Translations under genes and position numbers: made by a program | Assembly (NCBI RefSeq): GCF_051020765.1 | Contig: NC_134935.1 | Span: 18,601,579-18,665,578, forward strand | Direction of reading: 5' to 3' | Source: Lasioglossum baleicum | Taxonomy: Eukaryota > Arthropoda > Insecta > Hymenoptera > Halictidae | Length of the DNA: 64,000 bases | Notes under the pieces: model-generated | Database searches by the model: none | Told to the model about the DNA's origin: nothing | What the model saw: only the letters and a program-made list of their open reading frames with translations | Shown: piece by piece, positions 1 through 11,794 of the stretch | Position numbering within the stretch: the stretch's first letter is position 1 | Layout: each line of letters opens with the position of its first letter

Positions 1-113
1 TTTCGTTCACCTTGATGTTGTCCCGAGCTGTGCGTGCACACGCGCGCTCTCACTCGCACATCTATGCTATGAGCGACCTTAGACGTCCGCGAGGACGTCT
101 CCCGGTGTCTGGA

Positions 114-496
114 TATCCTTCTCAAGGTGGTAACGCGCGCGGAGAGAAAACGGTGCCCCGAGTGTATCAAACGCAACGAGTAAGAGAGAGAGAGAAAGCG
201 AGAGCTAGAGCCAAAGGGCTGCGGACCTCTTCGAAGGAGGGGAGAATTACGATAATCTACGTACACGCAGAGTGTCCTTCTTCCCCTCCCCCGTGTGCCA
301 CCTATCTATCCCGAGAGTCAGCTCTGGGGTATCCTTCTCAAGGTAGCGAGACGGAAAAGGAGAAAGCCCGGGCCGGATCGATCGAACAAGGACGCGAGCA
401 GGCCGAGATAATACTCGAAGGGGCCATGGGTGTGCGTGGATGACCGCGTCCTCGTTGCTCTCACGTTGCCACGGTGCCAGGTATCCTTCTCAAGGT
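114..496 (+). repeat. Three copies of a 15-bp motif TATCCTTCTCAAGGT
   Basis: The identical 15-mer TATCCTTCTCAAGGT occurs at 114-128, 330-344 and 482-496. Copies two and three also share a following AGC, and each is preceded by GG or a G one to three bases upstream. The core CCTT-CTC-AAGG is an interrupted palindrome. The surrounding sequence does not align, so this is a spaced motif rather than a tandem satellite. All copies have the same orientation, with spacings of 216 and 152 bp. The function is unknown. Confidence 0.8.
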
Positions 497-1623
497 AGCA
501 GAAGCGACGAGGACCGCTGGCCCCAGGACGCTGGAGCGACGGAGAGCGTCGCGGAGACACGATAATGCCGGGTGGCCAAGAGCCCCGGCTGCCTGGCTGC
601 CTCGTCGATGACTCGATGCTCTGTTTGTATCCGTGCAGGTCGCTGTAAGAGACGCTAGCCAGTTCTCTCTCGCACCTGCGAACCTATCCGATCATGCGTT
701 CCTTGTTCCCCCTTGGCTACCTGCGCGCCGGCTATCCTGTCTCCCGATCCCTCCTCTCTCCGCCGTTTCGATGGTCGCGTCCTTTTCTAGCGTCTCACCC
801 GAGCCATTACCGAGACGTCCAGCGGAGGAACGGAGATGCCTACACGGTTATAAACGATGGTGGAAAAGAGAGATCCTGAGATCGGAGGAGCCGGAGAGAA
901 GCCCTCTCCTCGCCACCACTCCGTGTATACATATACCTATCGCTGGATTCTCTTCAGGGGCGGAGTGGGAGTAAGTCGAGAGACAGCGCTACAGGTAGAA
1001 GGCGAGAGGGAGCGGGACACCTGCGGCGAGACGTAGGGAGAGAGAAGGAGAGAGGAGAGATGTGTGGAAGTTGGAGCAGGATGGCCGATCAAAGGAGAAA
1101 GAGCCTAAATGGGGAGGCGTCGTAGGGTGGCCAGGTAAGCGAACGAGGAAGGATATAGGTGGCCGGGACGAGAGCGAGGGAGAAGATTCGGGAGCGAGGG
1201 AGGCTGAGAGAAGGAGAGACGGAAGAACGTGTCTCTACGGAGAGAACGAGAGAGAAAGAGAGAGGATCGGCACACCGTGTGTGTGAGAGGAGAGGAAGAG
1301 AGGGGGGTACGAGACACGGAGCCAAGAGCGGGATGCTGGGAGGCGGCGGCGACGGCGGCCATGTTGCCGTATCCCGAGAGAAGAGAGAACGATCCGAGAG
1401 AGCACCGTGAGGCTGGTTCGTTTGTTGCTTGCAGCGGCTGCCCAAACTTTCGGCGGTTTAATTCTACCTGTTGGGCCGTACAGTTCGGGGTTGTGCATCG
1501 TTCCACCCTCGTCAGAATCGACGTTCCAGCTGCGGGAGCATCGGCTGGTTCACGCTGGTCCTCGGTCGCGGAGAAGTAACCGATCGCGTTCGATCCCCGG
1601 CGACGATGTCGTCGCGGTCTGGA

Positions 1624-1790
1624 GCGTTCCCGTCGTCGACGTCGCCGCTGTCGCCGCTGTCGTTGTTGCCGTCATCGTCGTCGGCGTGGTCGTCGTTGTC
1701 GCCGTTGTTGTTGTTGTCGTCGTCGTCGTCGTCGTCGTCATCGTCGTCGTCGTCGTTGTTGTCGTCGTCGCGACCGTCGTCGTCATCCCC
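1624..1790 (+). repeat. (TCG)n/(GTT)n trinucleotide tract
   Basis: This is an imperfect trinucleotide run of GTC, GTT and GCC units, best between about 1663 and 1785. It opens long homopolymeric frames on both strands (poly-Val, poly-Ser, poly-Asp, poly-Thr) that have no other protein character, so I treat it as non-coding simple repeat. Confidence 0.85.
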
Positions 1791-3205
1791 GTCGCCACAA
1801 TCTCGGCGAGCGTGCGCGTGTGCCTGAAGCCGGTGTACAAGTGTGAATCGCGGACAGACGATCCAATCCGATCCGGTTTGGAAAAAACCTCCTCGTGACT
1901 TGTTTCGAAGAGGGGTGGTGCGCGAAAGGAACGATACGATACGATACGATATCATCCAGGTGACCTGGATCGACAAGTTCCGCGACGGAACAGAGCAACG
2001 TGGAGAATGCGGTGCCGCGGAGTGAAAATTTTGTGAGTTTCACGGTGCTACGGGCTCTGCGACGGTGAATATCCGTGTTCCTGTGTCCCCGCGGCGAACA
2101 CGACACGACCGGGTTTTTCTTTCTCGAGCACGCGCCGGTGTGGACTCGAACTCGAACTCGAAACGATAAACAAAGTGCGACCGGACAGGTGAAACGCGGT
2201 GGTAAAAACGTCGTGAAAAGTTATCAGGGAGAAGGGACAGAGGAGGGCTCCCGCGATTGGGCGCCCTTTCGAGAATAGGAGCCTCGATACCGACGAAACC
2301 GCTAAATACGCGGTGGGACGCCTCGGTCCACGGCGAGGCGAAGGTGGTGACACTATCATCCGTTGAGATGTGATCCGGAACACAGGAGGGACGTTTAGTA
2401 GTTTGTAGTTGGCCCCCTCCCCGCACCACCCCACCCCTCTACCACCCCACCTTAGCACCCCTCTACCACCCTACCACACATTCTCCATACCACCTTCTTC
2501 CACTCCGCGCGTATATGTACATACTACATGCTACATGCACACGCGTACAGACGCCAACCACCAGATCATCCGCTTCACACCGGCGCACAACGATAAATAG
2601 ATACCGTCCGTGTACACACGTTGGTACATCTCCACCGATCGAAGAGCACTCTCGACGGACGCGCCGCATCCGATATTTCTTTCTCGGCTGCGAATATTCC
2701 CTCCATGTTTTTGCGAGCCACCTCCCCCCTCTCCACCCGACACCTCCCACGGAGAAGTGAGTATTTCTCTCTTTTCGAACACACGGTGTATTGTCTCCGG
2801 CTTCTCTCGGGGGCCGACCTCCTCGCCGCCGATGTTCACCGGCTACCTGCGCGGTGACGCACAGGTGACGCGCAGGTGACCCGCCGGTAAACAAGTCGAA
2901 CGTCGAGACGCCACGAGACCATCCTCGATGTGCCGCGCGCCGCACCGTTTTTCAGTTGGTCGACCCGCGGTCGATATACATTCTTCAATGGATCTATGTC
3001 TCTGGCTATTTTTCGCGTCGTTGCGAGATCACACGAATACGATTACAGTTCTCACGACTAATAGAATGCACGGTATTACTACGCAAATCGAGATATCGCG
3101 GAGGACTAGCGGGTCCTTTTTCCCCGATGGTTGAAACGGTTTCACTATATGCCAGAATCGAATTACACGGTTGAACAAATTACCGGTTGCCGGGTTTCTT
3201 TTTTT

Positions 3206-3210
<5 letters not shown>

Positions 3211-3273
<63 letters not shown>
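3211..3273 (+). repeat. (CT)n microsatellite
   Basis: About 31 CT units with a single G interruption at 3241. Confidence 0.97.
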
Positions 3274-3276
<3 letters not shown>

Positions 3277-3616
3277 ATCGTCTATCTCTCTTTTGTCCAT
3301 CTCTCTGTCTCCGATCAACGATTGCGTGTACCCGCGAAATCGGCGACGATTAGCATACGCGCCGCGGTTAGAGTGAATGGAAGCCCCTACAGCGAATACA
3401 TATAATTGGCCCCGGTTTATGGTATCCACTAATGGACGTCGCGTCACCCCGAATGCAACGCGTTCCTTTTCTCCCCCTCCCGAAAGTTTATATAACGCGG
3501 TGTCGAGGAACGACAGGAATTTCGAGAACATTCTCGAATGGTCCACGCAGTCGACACGTTGCGCGTCGGGTCTATATTTCTCTTTCTCTTTTCTCTATGT
3601 CTGCCTATCTTTCTTT

Positions 3617-3618
<2 letters not shown>

Positions 3619-3658
<40 letters not shown>
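3619..3658 (+). repeat. (CT)n microsatellite
   Basis: About 19-20 uninterrupted TC units. It lies about 350 bp after the previous CT run, in the same orientation. Confidence 0.96.
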
Positions 3659-3660
<2 letters not shown>

Positions 3661-4439
3661 GGGAGACACGTGCTAATCGCGTAGCCCGTGTATAGCGTCT
3701 TGAGTGGAAACCAAAGATCTTCCTCACAACCGAAACTCGCCACTGATTCTCACTCCCGGATCACTGGACCGGAGGAAACCGCCTCCGCGTAGCCACTCAG
3801 GTAGCGAGCGAGACTCGTTTCCCTCGACTCTGCCGGCAGAGGATGAGAACGAGGGTGTCTTCGAGACGAACAGCCTCGAATCGGACCTGGACCCGGTATC
3901 GATGCAATTCGATCCAACACGATCCTCTACGGATCGTCCGCCCCTTCCCCGAAGCCCCGATGAAAAGGGAGGCTAGAACTTTCACTGGTGTCTTGATTAT
4001 TCACTGTATCGAACCACCACTGAATACGATCACAAGGCGGCCCGGTCCGCACTACGGTCGCCGCGGGTTGCAATGCCACGCGGTGGTTACACCGATGGGT
4101 CACCTCCGTGGACGATCGTTTTTCGCCGGTGATCATCGCAGGCTACAGAGGAGGCTTCGCTCGGCGAGTCCTCCGTCTCCGGAGGCATCGTCCACTGACG
4201 CGAGGCGAGGGAGTACAGGTACTTGAAATACAAACGGACCCACGGAGGTGGGTCCAATCTGATGCAGGGTTCCCTTTGAGAATCAGGTTAGACCGGCCGA
4301 ACCTGCTCCTCTGGCTTCTCGTCTCCGGTCCGCGGTTGTATACCGGCTTGGTGTACCTACTCCTTCTCCCCAGTCGCCCCAATCTCCTTCTTCCGCGTAG
4401 TAGGTAGGCTACCTACCTACTTCCCGCCACCCTGTTCAA

Positions 4440-5215
4440 CTTCTCCCTCTCTCTCTCTTTCTTTCTCTCTCTTGCTCTCCGGTTCACCTTCCGCACGCCT
4501 AGCTCATCTCGCACCTCCTCGTGGTATTGCCTGCCCCTTGGTCACCGATGAACCGAGGACAACTCGGTGGAGAATACCGTTCTCTGGGTCTTCCTCTTGC
4601 TCTCTGGTTCATCCTCTGTACACCTAGCTCTTCTCCTCTTCGTGGTCTCGCCTGCCATTTAGTCGTCGACGAAGACAATGCTTGTTCATTGTAAGCCAAC
4701 AAAGATAGACCATGGAACTACCGTGAACATCCGTTGTCGCTTCTTCTACTCTCTGGTTTATCCTTTTTGTATCTAGCTCATCTCGTATCTCTCCGTGGTC
4801 TTGTTCACCATAGTCCAACGGCGAATAAGAGACACGTAGAGATCATGAACTTGACGTAGATCGTTCGTTATCAATGGTCTCCCTCTTACTCCCTGATTCG
4901 CCTTCTGCACGCGTACCAACTTCATCTTGCACCTCTCCGTGGACTTACTTGTCTCTCGATTGCTAGATAGAGCAAGAATTATGTAGTCCAACTACGAACA
5001 TATCTACATATCTGTAGGATGTTCATTGTCGATGGTCTTCCGTTTGCTTTCCGGTTGATCCTCTGCACCTCGCAAAGGACATCTCGCAAATTTGATGTGA
5101 TCTTGCCCGTCGTATAGTTGTCGAAGAATATGCTTGTTCACCGTCTCTCACTCTTGCCCATCACCTTCCGCACACCTCGTCTCGATTATCTTTGCGCGCA
5201 CTTTGGTACAGCAAA
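4440..5215 (+). repeat. Degenerate tandem array, unit about 110-160 bp, five to six copies
   Basis: A recurring block can be recognised by a CTTGCTCTCYGGTTCA-like start, followed by CCTYTGCACRCCTAGCTC, then CATCTCGCACCTCTCCGTGG, then a TTGCCTGCC-like end. Block starts lie near 4471, 4596, 4746, 4884, 5043 and 5152, giving spacings of roughly 125, 150, 138, 159 and 109. Longer copies carry an additional CGACGAAGACAATGCTTGTTCA-like segment (seen at 4669 and 5119). On the minus strand the copies open similar short peptides, but in different frames, so the array is not conserved as coding sequence. Confidence 0.75.
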
Positions 5216-5867
5216 GAAACGTCGAACGCCGTGGAAAACGGTTGGCCAAGTTGTCCGAGGCGTGTGACGTTCGTTCTCGATGGTCGGGCCTCCTCGTTGC
5301 GTCTATTATTACACCTGTCTATCCGTCAGTCGGCAGCGGTCGCGAGGTGAATTCCAGTTTTACGCGGCTGCTGCCCTCCTTCAAGCGCCGCGGAGGTAGT
5401 AGGAGGAGATGAACGAGCCAGGGAGAGAAGAGGTAACCAACTGGTTTCGCTAACTATCCACCTGGACGCGGCGACGGCGACGGCGCCTCGCTGAAGATAT
5501 AGAATTCGTGGTGTCCGACTGGTTTGGCCAACATCCGAACGGATTCCCGCTGCCAGACAGACCAGGCCTGGCCGGCCACGTGATAACTGAATCAACCATC
5601 GAACCTGCTATTCAACCTCTCCTTCGGCGTCGCGTCGTCCGCGCGCGCGCGCCAAAGCCGAGCCGGGCCGAGGCAAACCAAGTCAAGTCAAGCCAAGCCA
5701 AGCTGTTTCGTGGTCGCGCGTACAACCCGAGGCAGACAAACACGAGGCCGCCCCTACCCGATGGCCTTCCTGATTCCGCAGCGATCTCGTTCTTCCGGCC
5801 GGGACGTCAACCTGACTTGCCGCTACAAAAATGCGGCTCTCCCAGCTCTTCCTGTTAAGCCTGACTT

Positions 5868-5912
5868 ATTCTTCTTCTTCGTCTTCTTCTTCTTCTTCTT
5901 GTTGGTCTTGTT
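5868..5912 (+). repeat. (TTC)n trinucleotide tract
   Basis: A run of TTC units with two GTC/TTG interruptions. Confidence 0.9.
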
Positions 5913-6056
5913 CGTCGATAGCAGGGCCGGTTCAACGGCTTCCTTCGTTCCACCCTTACCGGAGAGGAGCCACCGGGCATCTCCATGGTGTTTAGGGAAG
6001 GAAGGGACTACCGAATGGAACGTGTTTCTCGGTTTCAACTTTTCACTCTCGGCTGG

Positions 6057-6101
6057 CCTGTCTGTCTTCTCCGTCTGTCTCTCCGTCTGTCTCTCCGTCT
6101 A

Positions 6102-6132
<31 letters not shown>
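6057..6132 (+). repeat. (CTGT)n / CTCCGTCTGT tract
   Basis: CTGTCTGT units mixed with three CTCCGTCTGT units. The interruptions form a small higher-order repeat. Confidence 0.9.
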
Positions 6133-6134
<2 letters not shown>

Positions 6135-6494
6135 TCGACGCCGGTTTATTACACCTGTCTATCAGAGTCGCGACCGCGAAACCATTTCCAGTTTGACGTG
6201 CTCCGCAGCCTGTTTGAAATGAATGGAACACGCCGAACCCCGGCTGGTCCCACTACTGATTGCATATTGCGCAATCGGAACACGATACACGCGCGCGAGC
6301 GAGCGCAGCCTCCGAGATTAGCCGCTGCATCTTTTTCTCCGGGCGTTCGCTTCTCTCGGTCGGATGGGTTCCATGAAAATCATCGACACAGTTTTCACCG
6401 ACTGCAGATTTCACCGACAACATCTTCAAACGACTTTGACCGTCGACGAATTTCACCGACAATGATTTTAATCGACGACAGTGTTATCCGATAG

Positions 6495-6700
6495 TAGACT
6501 GCGGTTGTTTATGAGAATTTTAAATTTTTCTAGGCCAATTTGAAGAAAGTGGAACAAAATAGAATCTTACTTCCAGTGGTGGTAGCCTAGCAGATCTGGA
6601 ATAATTAAAAATTCTACCAAATTTTCTATTGAATTTTATACTCTACCCTTTCTTTTTGAACATTTTCGGAAGCCACAAATGCATAAAGATCCGCAGTCTA
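6495..6700. mobile_element. 206-bp hAT-like MITE with perfect 8-bp target site duplication
   Basis: The left end reads TAGACTGCGGTTGTTTATG. The right end, reverse-complemented, reads TAGACTGCGGATCTTTATGC. The element is flanked on both sides by the identical octamer TCCGATAG (6487-6494 and 6701-6708). Ends beginning TAG and an 8-bp duplication are typical of hAT-superfamily elements; P elements also make 8-bp duplications but have different ends. There is no transposase frame, so it is non-autonomous. Further copies or ends of the family lie at 39345, 40394, 46953, 47446, 54346, 57382 and 60476. Confidence 0.85.
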
Positions 6701-7257
6701 TCCGATAGTAATCTAATCGTTTCTAAAGACAATGCTGACATTTTTCTATTTAACTATTCTGCACTGACACTTTTACTTTTGTGTAAACATATAAAATTAT
6801 TACGCTATATGTATGCAGTTAGATGCAGTCGGCTAACGTTGTTGCCAAACGTCGTCGAATAAAGACTTTGTCAGTGAAACCTGTGTCGGTGATTTTCATG
6901 GACCCCGGTCGGAAAGACCGGTGGTCGGCAAACTCATTATTCGAAACAGCAAAATATCAGCAGTACGACGATTTAGATTTCTTTTGTGAGCGAAATTTCT
7001 TTACAGGAACCCTGGAAGTAGAAATTGCTCTTTATTTGAATTTAAATATAACACACTGGCTGATTGAAAATTGTATTAAAATACTATCGAATGAAAATAA
7101 AATAAATGAATTTGAAACCGCGCCACGCCGCAGTTTGCCGACCACTGGGATATACATATGTAGACCGATCGGTTTAGCGACCCGGACTGTTCGCTTTGTC
7201 TGGTTCTCCTTTGTTTGTTTGTTTGTTCTTGTCCGTTTCTGTCTGTTTGGTTCGCAG

Positions 7258-7523
7258 GTCCCTCTTGAACGCGTGCTCCTCCAGCTTCGTTAAATGATGT
7301 GCCATACCGCAGCCTGTGATACGCTACCCCATGCATAGAGTCATTCGATTCCGCGTAGTAGTCAGTTGTTAGTCGAGCAATAGGGATACGTACGAGCATC
7401 GAGCGAGAGCATCGGTGCCGAGAGGAAGACGCCGCGCCGACGACGCCGCTACATTGTGACAAGCTGATCTTACAGGACGCCACGATACGGCGAGGAAAGA
7501 GAAGCGGAAGACAGCGCAGGAGA
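7258..7523 (+). other. grh: Candidate 5' UTR part of grh exon 1
   Basis: The segment between the T-rich acceptor ending at 7257 and the start codon at 7524 has no long open frame, and it contains an in-frame TGA at 7458-7460. It becomes purine-rich (GAGGAAAGAGAAGCGGAAGA) close to the ATG. An arthropod initiator-like TCAGTT occurs at 7362-7367, so transcription could also start inside this segment; I found no matching downstream promoter element at +28. Its boundaries are inferred. Confidence 0.4.
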
Positions 7524-7586
7524 ATGTCGACTTGCACCGACGAGGCCGACAACGCACCCCTGCACATGCAGGAGGCTCTGTCTCCG
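7524..7586 (+). CDS. grh: grainyhead transcription factor, first coding exon (21 codons)
   Basis: ATG at 7524 opens 21 codons running from MSTCTDEADN to PLHMQEALSP, followed directly by a GTTAGT donor at 7587, so the exon ends in phase 0. The next coding exon begins with Val-Gln-Glu-Gly, also in phase 0. The joined text QEALSP-VQEGPVSP resembles the LSPIQQG segment I recall from the N-terminal part of Drosophila Grainyhead, with the splice falling inside the resemblance. An in-frame stop (7458-7460) lies upstream and the context before the ATG is AGGAGA, which gives A at -3. Grainyhead is a nuclear CP2-family activator controlling epidermal barrier, tracheal and neuroblast genes. This exon contributes only the extreme N-terminus. 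The start is secure if the splice is right; a transcript would settle it. Confidence 0.8.
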
Positions 7587-8330
7587 GTTAGTTAAACTCA
7601 TTTCTCTCTTTTACATCGCTTCCGACCGATCCCTCGATTGCTGTCCAACTTGTTAGTTCATTCACTGTTCCGGCTAATGTACACTGGCAGAATCAGGTTC
7701 ATCGTTTTGTGCGACTGAAGTAATGTGTTCTTCCAGAATTTTTGAGCCCGTGTCGCAACCAGAGTTCATTCAGTATTTCGTTTAATCCTTCGTGGACATA
7801 CATATCTATATGTCCACGATCCAGGATCGTTTAACTCCTGAAATTGCATGTGTAATTTAATTATACAATATGTACAGCAGAAAAGATGCTCGTCTGCGTT
7901 CTTGATTCAGACTTTGTGCGGCCCCTATTGCAATACGTGATCTACGAAAGATATCTATCCAATCATTTCTTATAAAATCATTTTTATTATATTCGATTAA
8001 TTGTAAAATGAAAAATCTGAACCGGTGATTAATAAACCGATGGTGGTGGGTTTAGCGTTAAAATTGAGTTGAAATGGGATGAATCACGATTCCCCCAAAA
8101 AGCAATATAAAGTGGAAAGTATCTGAAGGTCGTGGCGGTTTCGCTCATCCACGAAATAGCGAAGATCAGATAAGCCGGGAAAGGCTTACTCGGACGGGAT
8201 GAAGCGCTCGTTGTCAGTTTCGCGTGGAATCGCGCGAGGTGCAGCGTGACTGCGGGATAGCTGCAGAAGCGATCGGATGTCTCGGACAAAAGCGTGACGC
8301 ACGCGAGAAGCGTCCCAGTCGATTTTCGAC

Positions 8331-8372
8331 AACGAAACGAAACGAAACGAAACGAAACGAAACGAAACGAAA
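8331..8372 (+). repeat. (CGAAA)n pentanucleotide microsatellite
   Basis: Eight consecutive five-base units of AACGA/CGAAA. Its reverse complement gives repeating Phe-Arg frames with no protein meaning. Confidence 0.97.
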
Positions 8373-11300
8373 CGGAATGAGAATAAACGTGGTCGATCGA
8401 GCAGCAAATTAACCGAACGGAAAAAGAGCCGAACCGAGGAACGAATACAAGTGGCGCGAGGCATCTTTGTCTCTCCGAGAGGCTCTCGGTCTCGCGGGCC
8501 CCGGAAGATTGACAGCCGATCCTCAATCTTTCGGTCTCTTCGCAGACTCGTCCATCACTTGCCAAACCTTGGCGTCTCAGGGTCGGTCCCAGAAGTTCCA
8601 CCGACGAACACAGCGCAGCAACGGCACCACACAACTGGCAATAATCTTACGGTCCGCCATTCTCGTTATTTCGCGCAACGGGTGGTGCCTGTGCACGCAG
8701 GGGAAGGGGGCGAGAAAGAAAGAGAAAGGGAGGAAGGTCAACCGATGACCCGCACGAAACGCCGCGCCGGCCATGAGGTATGATTGCATTCCGTGAATTG
8801 TCGAAATCGAATGGGGCGTGGATGCAAAGACCTCCGCGTCGTTAATCACGATCCCCTCGATGCACATATCCCCCCTCCCACGCCGCGAACCAAAATCTCC
8901 GGTACCCTTTCTCCGACGCGGTACATATTTATATTCATTCGAATCTACTCTAAGCGCTTAAGCGGCGCTCCCGGGGCCCGTCAGCCGAATCACGGGCCCC
9001 GAAATTTACAGCTTTTATGGAATCTGGTGGAATTTAAGCTTTCCGTCCTCATTCCTGCTTGCTTCCCGAGGCCGCTTCTGCGCGGATTTTTCGAAATTTC
9101 TATCAGGGAAACTATTGAACCTGCACTGGGATTTTACGCACATTTTAATCCCTCTCCGCTCGTCGCGCTTTGTTTAGGTTCCTTGCGCGTTCTACGAAAA
9201 TGCTCGTCGTGGCCTAATCTTACATAAAACTACATATATCTTCTCCTGCGCGCGACATCCTTCATCGATGTAGCTATGTATGCTCTTGATAGTAGAGCTA
9301 AGTCGATAGCCTTGAAATAATTGTAAGAATGGAGGTACATATAACGTATATTTGCTAGTATAGTGTTCGTACACTGTCCTTGAACGTGGGTTCAAGTGAT
9401 GTTGAGTGTTGAGAGCCACCTGCTGTGGTTAGATCGAGCTATGTATTTAATTTATTCGAATTTATTTATTTACAATATGCACATGCGAAACAAATAAGAA
9501 CATCAGTCGGTGCAAAAGTATCGCATGAACCTTATGGATACCCGAACTCGACGAGAGGATTACAAAGACCGAGTCGTTGACATATTTATAAATTACCGAA
9601 TAATTGTATGAGATAGTGGGTTAGTTTTTCACTTCGATTCGAGTCAATACCCCTCATCCGGCGACACTGGGTATACATACGCGTTGAAAGCTTCTAGAAA
9701 CGATGAAACAATGCAACAAGGGTTTACCGTAGTAGAGACGTTGTTTATGCGTGTCAAGCGATGACGGAGATAGCGAGAACAATGAATCTTGGAAAATATG
9801 GCCACAAATTAGCGTGTATAGAGCATTCCGTAAAACTCTTGAATGGCCTGACGGGTTTATGGGCGATTTTCGGTGTCCCCAAACGAATTCCGATACTCCA
9901 TCGAGCCGAGTGATATACAGTATACATCCTCGTCTCGGCCACTCCTCGACACCGGGAAGCCTGAAAAGATTTTTACTGTCACCTGGCCGCAGGTTTTTAA
10001 CCTGACAATGGTATACCTGTCGCTTAAAAAGTGAAACTCCTGCCGGACGAAAGCCCGTTATTTGCGTGGCGTTGCTCCACAATGAGAAGGTCTCGGTCTC
10101 GCCGCACGTATAAGCGACTCCCCTAAGACTCTTATGGGGGCCCGGCCATTACGGCCAAATCCCCGTGGAATTATTACAATTGATTTTGCCGGGCCCGCTG
10201 CCACTGCGCCGACGCGCCGACGCGCCGACGCGCAGACACGGCGTTTTCAACAACGATGATATAATTTATGATAATGCGATTGCCTTTACGTCGCTGCGCT
10301 AGCCGCACCGCGCCGATCGACGTTGCCCGCCAACTCCGTATTTATTATTGCCGCGAATCGATTGCGGTTCGCTTCACGGAATTTTAACGGATTTCAGTCG
10401 CAAACGTTGGCCGCCATCTTGCCCGATAGCAGTCTCCTCCACGTTGGAGATACAGGGTGAACAAATAATTTTGACCACCTTGACAAAATGATTCCGCATG
10501 GTATAGCGAGGGGAATATTGACGAACGCGTTTCGGAGATTTCAAGGTCACCTTAACTTCTTCAAATCGAACCAATTGATGGAATATCAAATGCTGCGTAA
10601 GAGTATAGGTTCGCGAAAGGTGTAAAAGGTTCGAAACTGTCTGGCGTAGGTTCGAGTATACTTAGGAGAGTACTATTTCTGTTTTTCGAAGTACTTTTAG
10701 AGAGTTCGAACTCAATCAATCAAAGTTCGAACCTGTTTGCGAGGTACTTGATCCCGTCCCTACTCATCGGTATTGTTTTAAGTTTCTTAAAATTATCTTA
10801 GAATTCCTTGATGGATTCTCGTTTTACTATGAATAGTTTTACGTAACGTAGCATAGTAAAATCAGTACATAATCGCATCACATAGTGGAAAGCCTCGAGT
10901 TGTTAGAAGAAACTTACATGGAAAATTAGTTTCTCTGTATGATTTGCCACATGTAAATATATGTATAATATGTATATAAAAATATGTATTTATATAAAAC
11001 TCAAACTTATTCCTACTGTGATAGATGCAACGTTTCGAACAATGCACACATAACAAAAATTTCCTTGATCATTATCTATTAGTCAGCTTGCAGTCTGCAA
11101 TCGTGAAGTACAATGTGGCATAATTTTGAATAGGAAATAGATGTCAAACACAATTAAGTCCTTACAGACTCTTCTCGTAGCCCCCCCCCCCCCCCCCTCA
11201 TGCGCGTCACTTCTGTGTAGGAAGTTCATATTACACTACGTACATGTCTAGCGGTTGCTACAGTCTTTGAAATATTGTTTCTTTGTACTTGAAGTACCGT

Positions 11301-11762
11301 TTCATATTTAAAAGTATGATTTTTGCCTGGTGAAAATGAGTCGACTGTACAACCTCTATTCTAGACAAATGACCAACAACACCTCGTGCGTGTGAAAAAT
11401 TATCTTGAAAAACCAAGGATTCCTTAATAAATCAAAATTATACATTCCTCCAGTTCATATTTTTCCAGTGCCTTTCATTTTTTCCTCAATTTTTGCTGAT
11501 GACATTTTTCTAGATCAGAAACAGACACTTTGCTCATCAATATCAAACGGAGCTCTCAATCATTGTGATAAATATCGATTACTATTCAGTAGAATGCTTC
11601 GAGACTAGACAACATTTGCATTCGAAAATCAAACATTTCATATGGAACAACCTAATAATAATACATGTATAATAAGGCTACTCTTGTACAATTTCGATCC
11701 CTTACTAAACGGCCTAATTTCACATATTTTCAACAAATGTGTCTGATATTTGGAGAGCTTCC

Positions 11763-11794
11763 AATCGAATCGAATCGAATCGAATCGAATCGAG
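11763..11794 (+). repeat. (AATCG)n pentanucleotide microsatellite
   Basis: Six consecutive AATCG units, the same five-base period as at 8331. Confidence 0.96.

Larger units (their letters stand above)
1..2756 (+). promoter_or_regulatory. CpG- and GA-rich region, possible upstream promoter / 5' non-coding exon of grh
   Basis: The stretch is rich in CpG and in GAGA-type purine runs (for example 181-200, 1028-1060 and 1180-1265), unlike the AT-rich intron DNA further on. It has no open frame with protein-like composition; its long open frames are low-complexity Arg/Glu/Ser strings. Good splice donors are visible at 1135 (CCAG then GTAAGC) and 2757 (AGAA then GTGAGTA). A T-rich acceptor lies at 7257, just upstream of coding exon 1. 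This fits a non-coding first exon or exons spliced to the 5' UTR before ATG 7524, but neither the start site nor the donor used can be chosen from sequence alone. It could equally be plain CpG-rich intergenic DNA. Confidence 0.35.
2757..7257 (+). other. Gene-free stretch upstream of coding exon 1, probable 5' UTR intron
   Basis: No frame here looks like protein. The stretch holds two long (CT)n runs, a degenerate tandem array at 4440-5215, pyrimidine runs near 5868-5912 and 6057-6132, a five-base-period run near 5686-5702, and a short transposon remnant at 6495-6700. It ends in a T-rich tract (TTTG units, then TTTCTGTCTGTTTGGTTCGCAG) whose final AG at 7256-7257 is a credible splice acceptor. 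The reading as a 5' UTR intron is an inference. Confidence 0.35.

Noticed and set aside
1089..1976. Open frames of 116-163 codons on both strands
   Set aside because: They arise from GA-rich sequence and a (TCG)n tract, giving poly-Val, poly-Ser, poly-Asp and poly-Thr.
4499..4991. Three similar minus-strand open frames
   Set aside because: They come from the tandem array at 4440-5215 and lie in different frames, so no repeated protein is encoded.
8186..8464. Minus-strand frame with repeating Arg-Phe-Val-Ser
   Set aside because: It is a read-through of the (CGAAA)n pentanucleotide repeat.
10438..10600. TACAGGGTGAACAAATAATT text that might be a transposon end
   Set aside because: Only a short resemblance (CACCCTGTATCTC at 25411) was found, with no inverted partner or target duplication.
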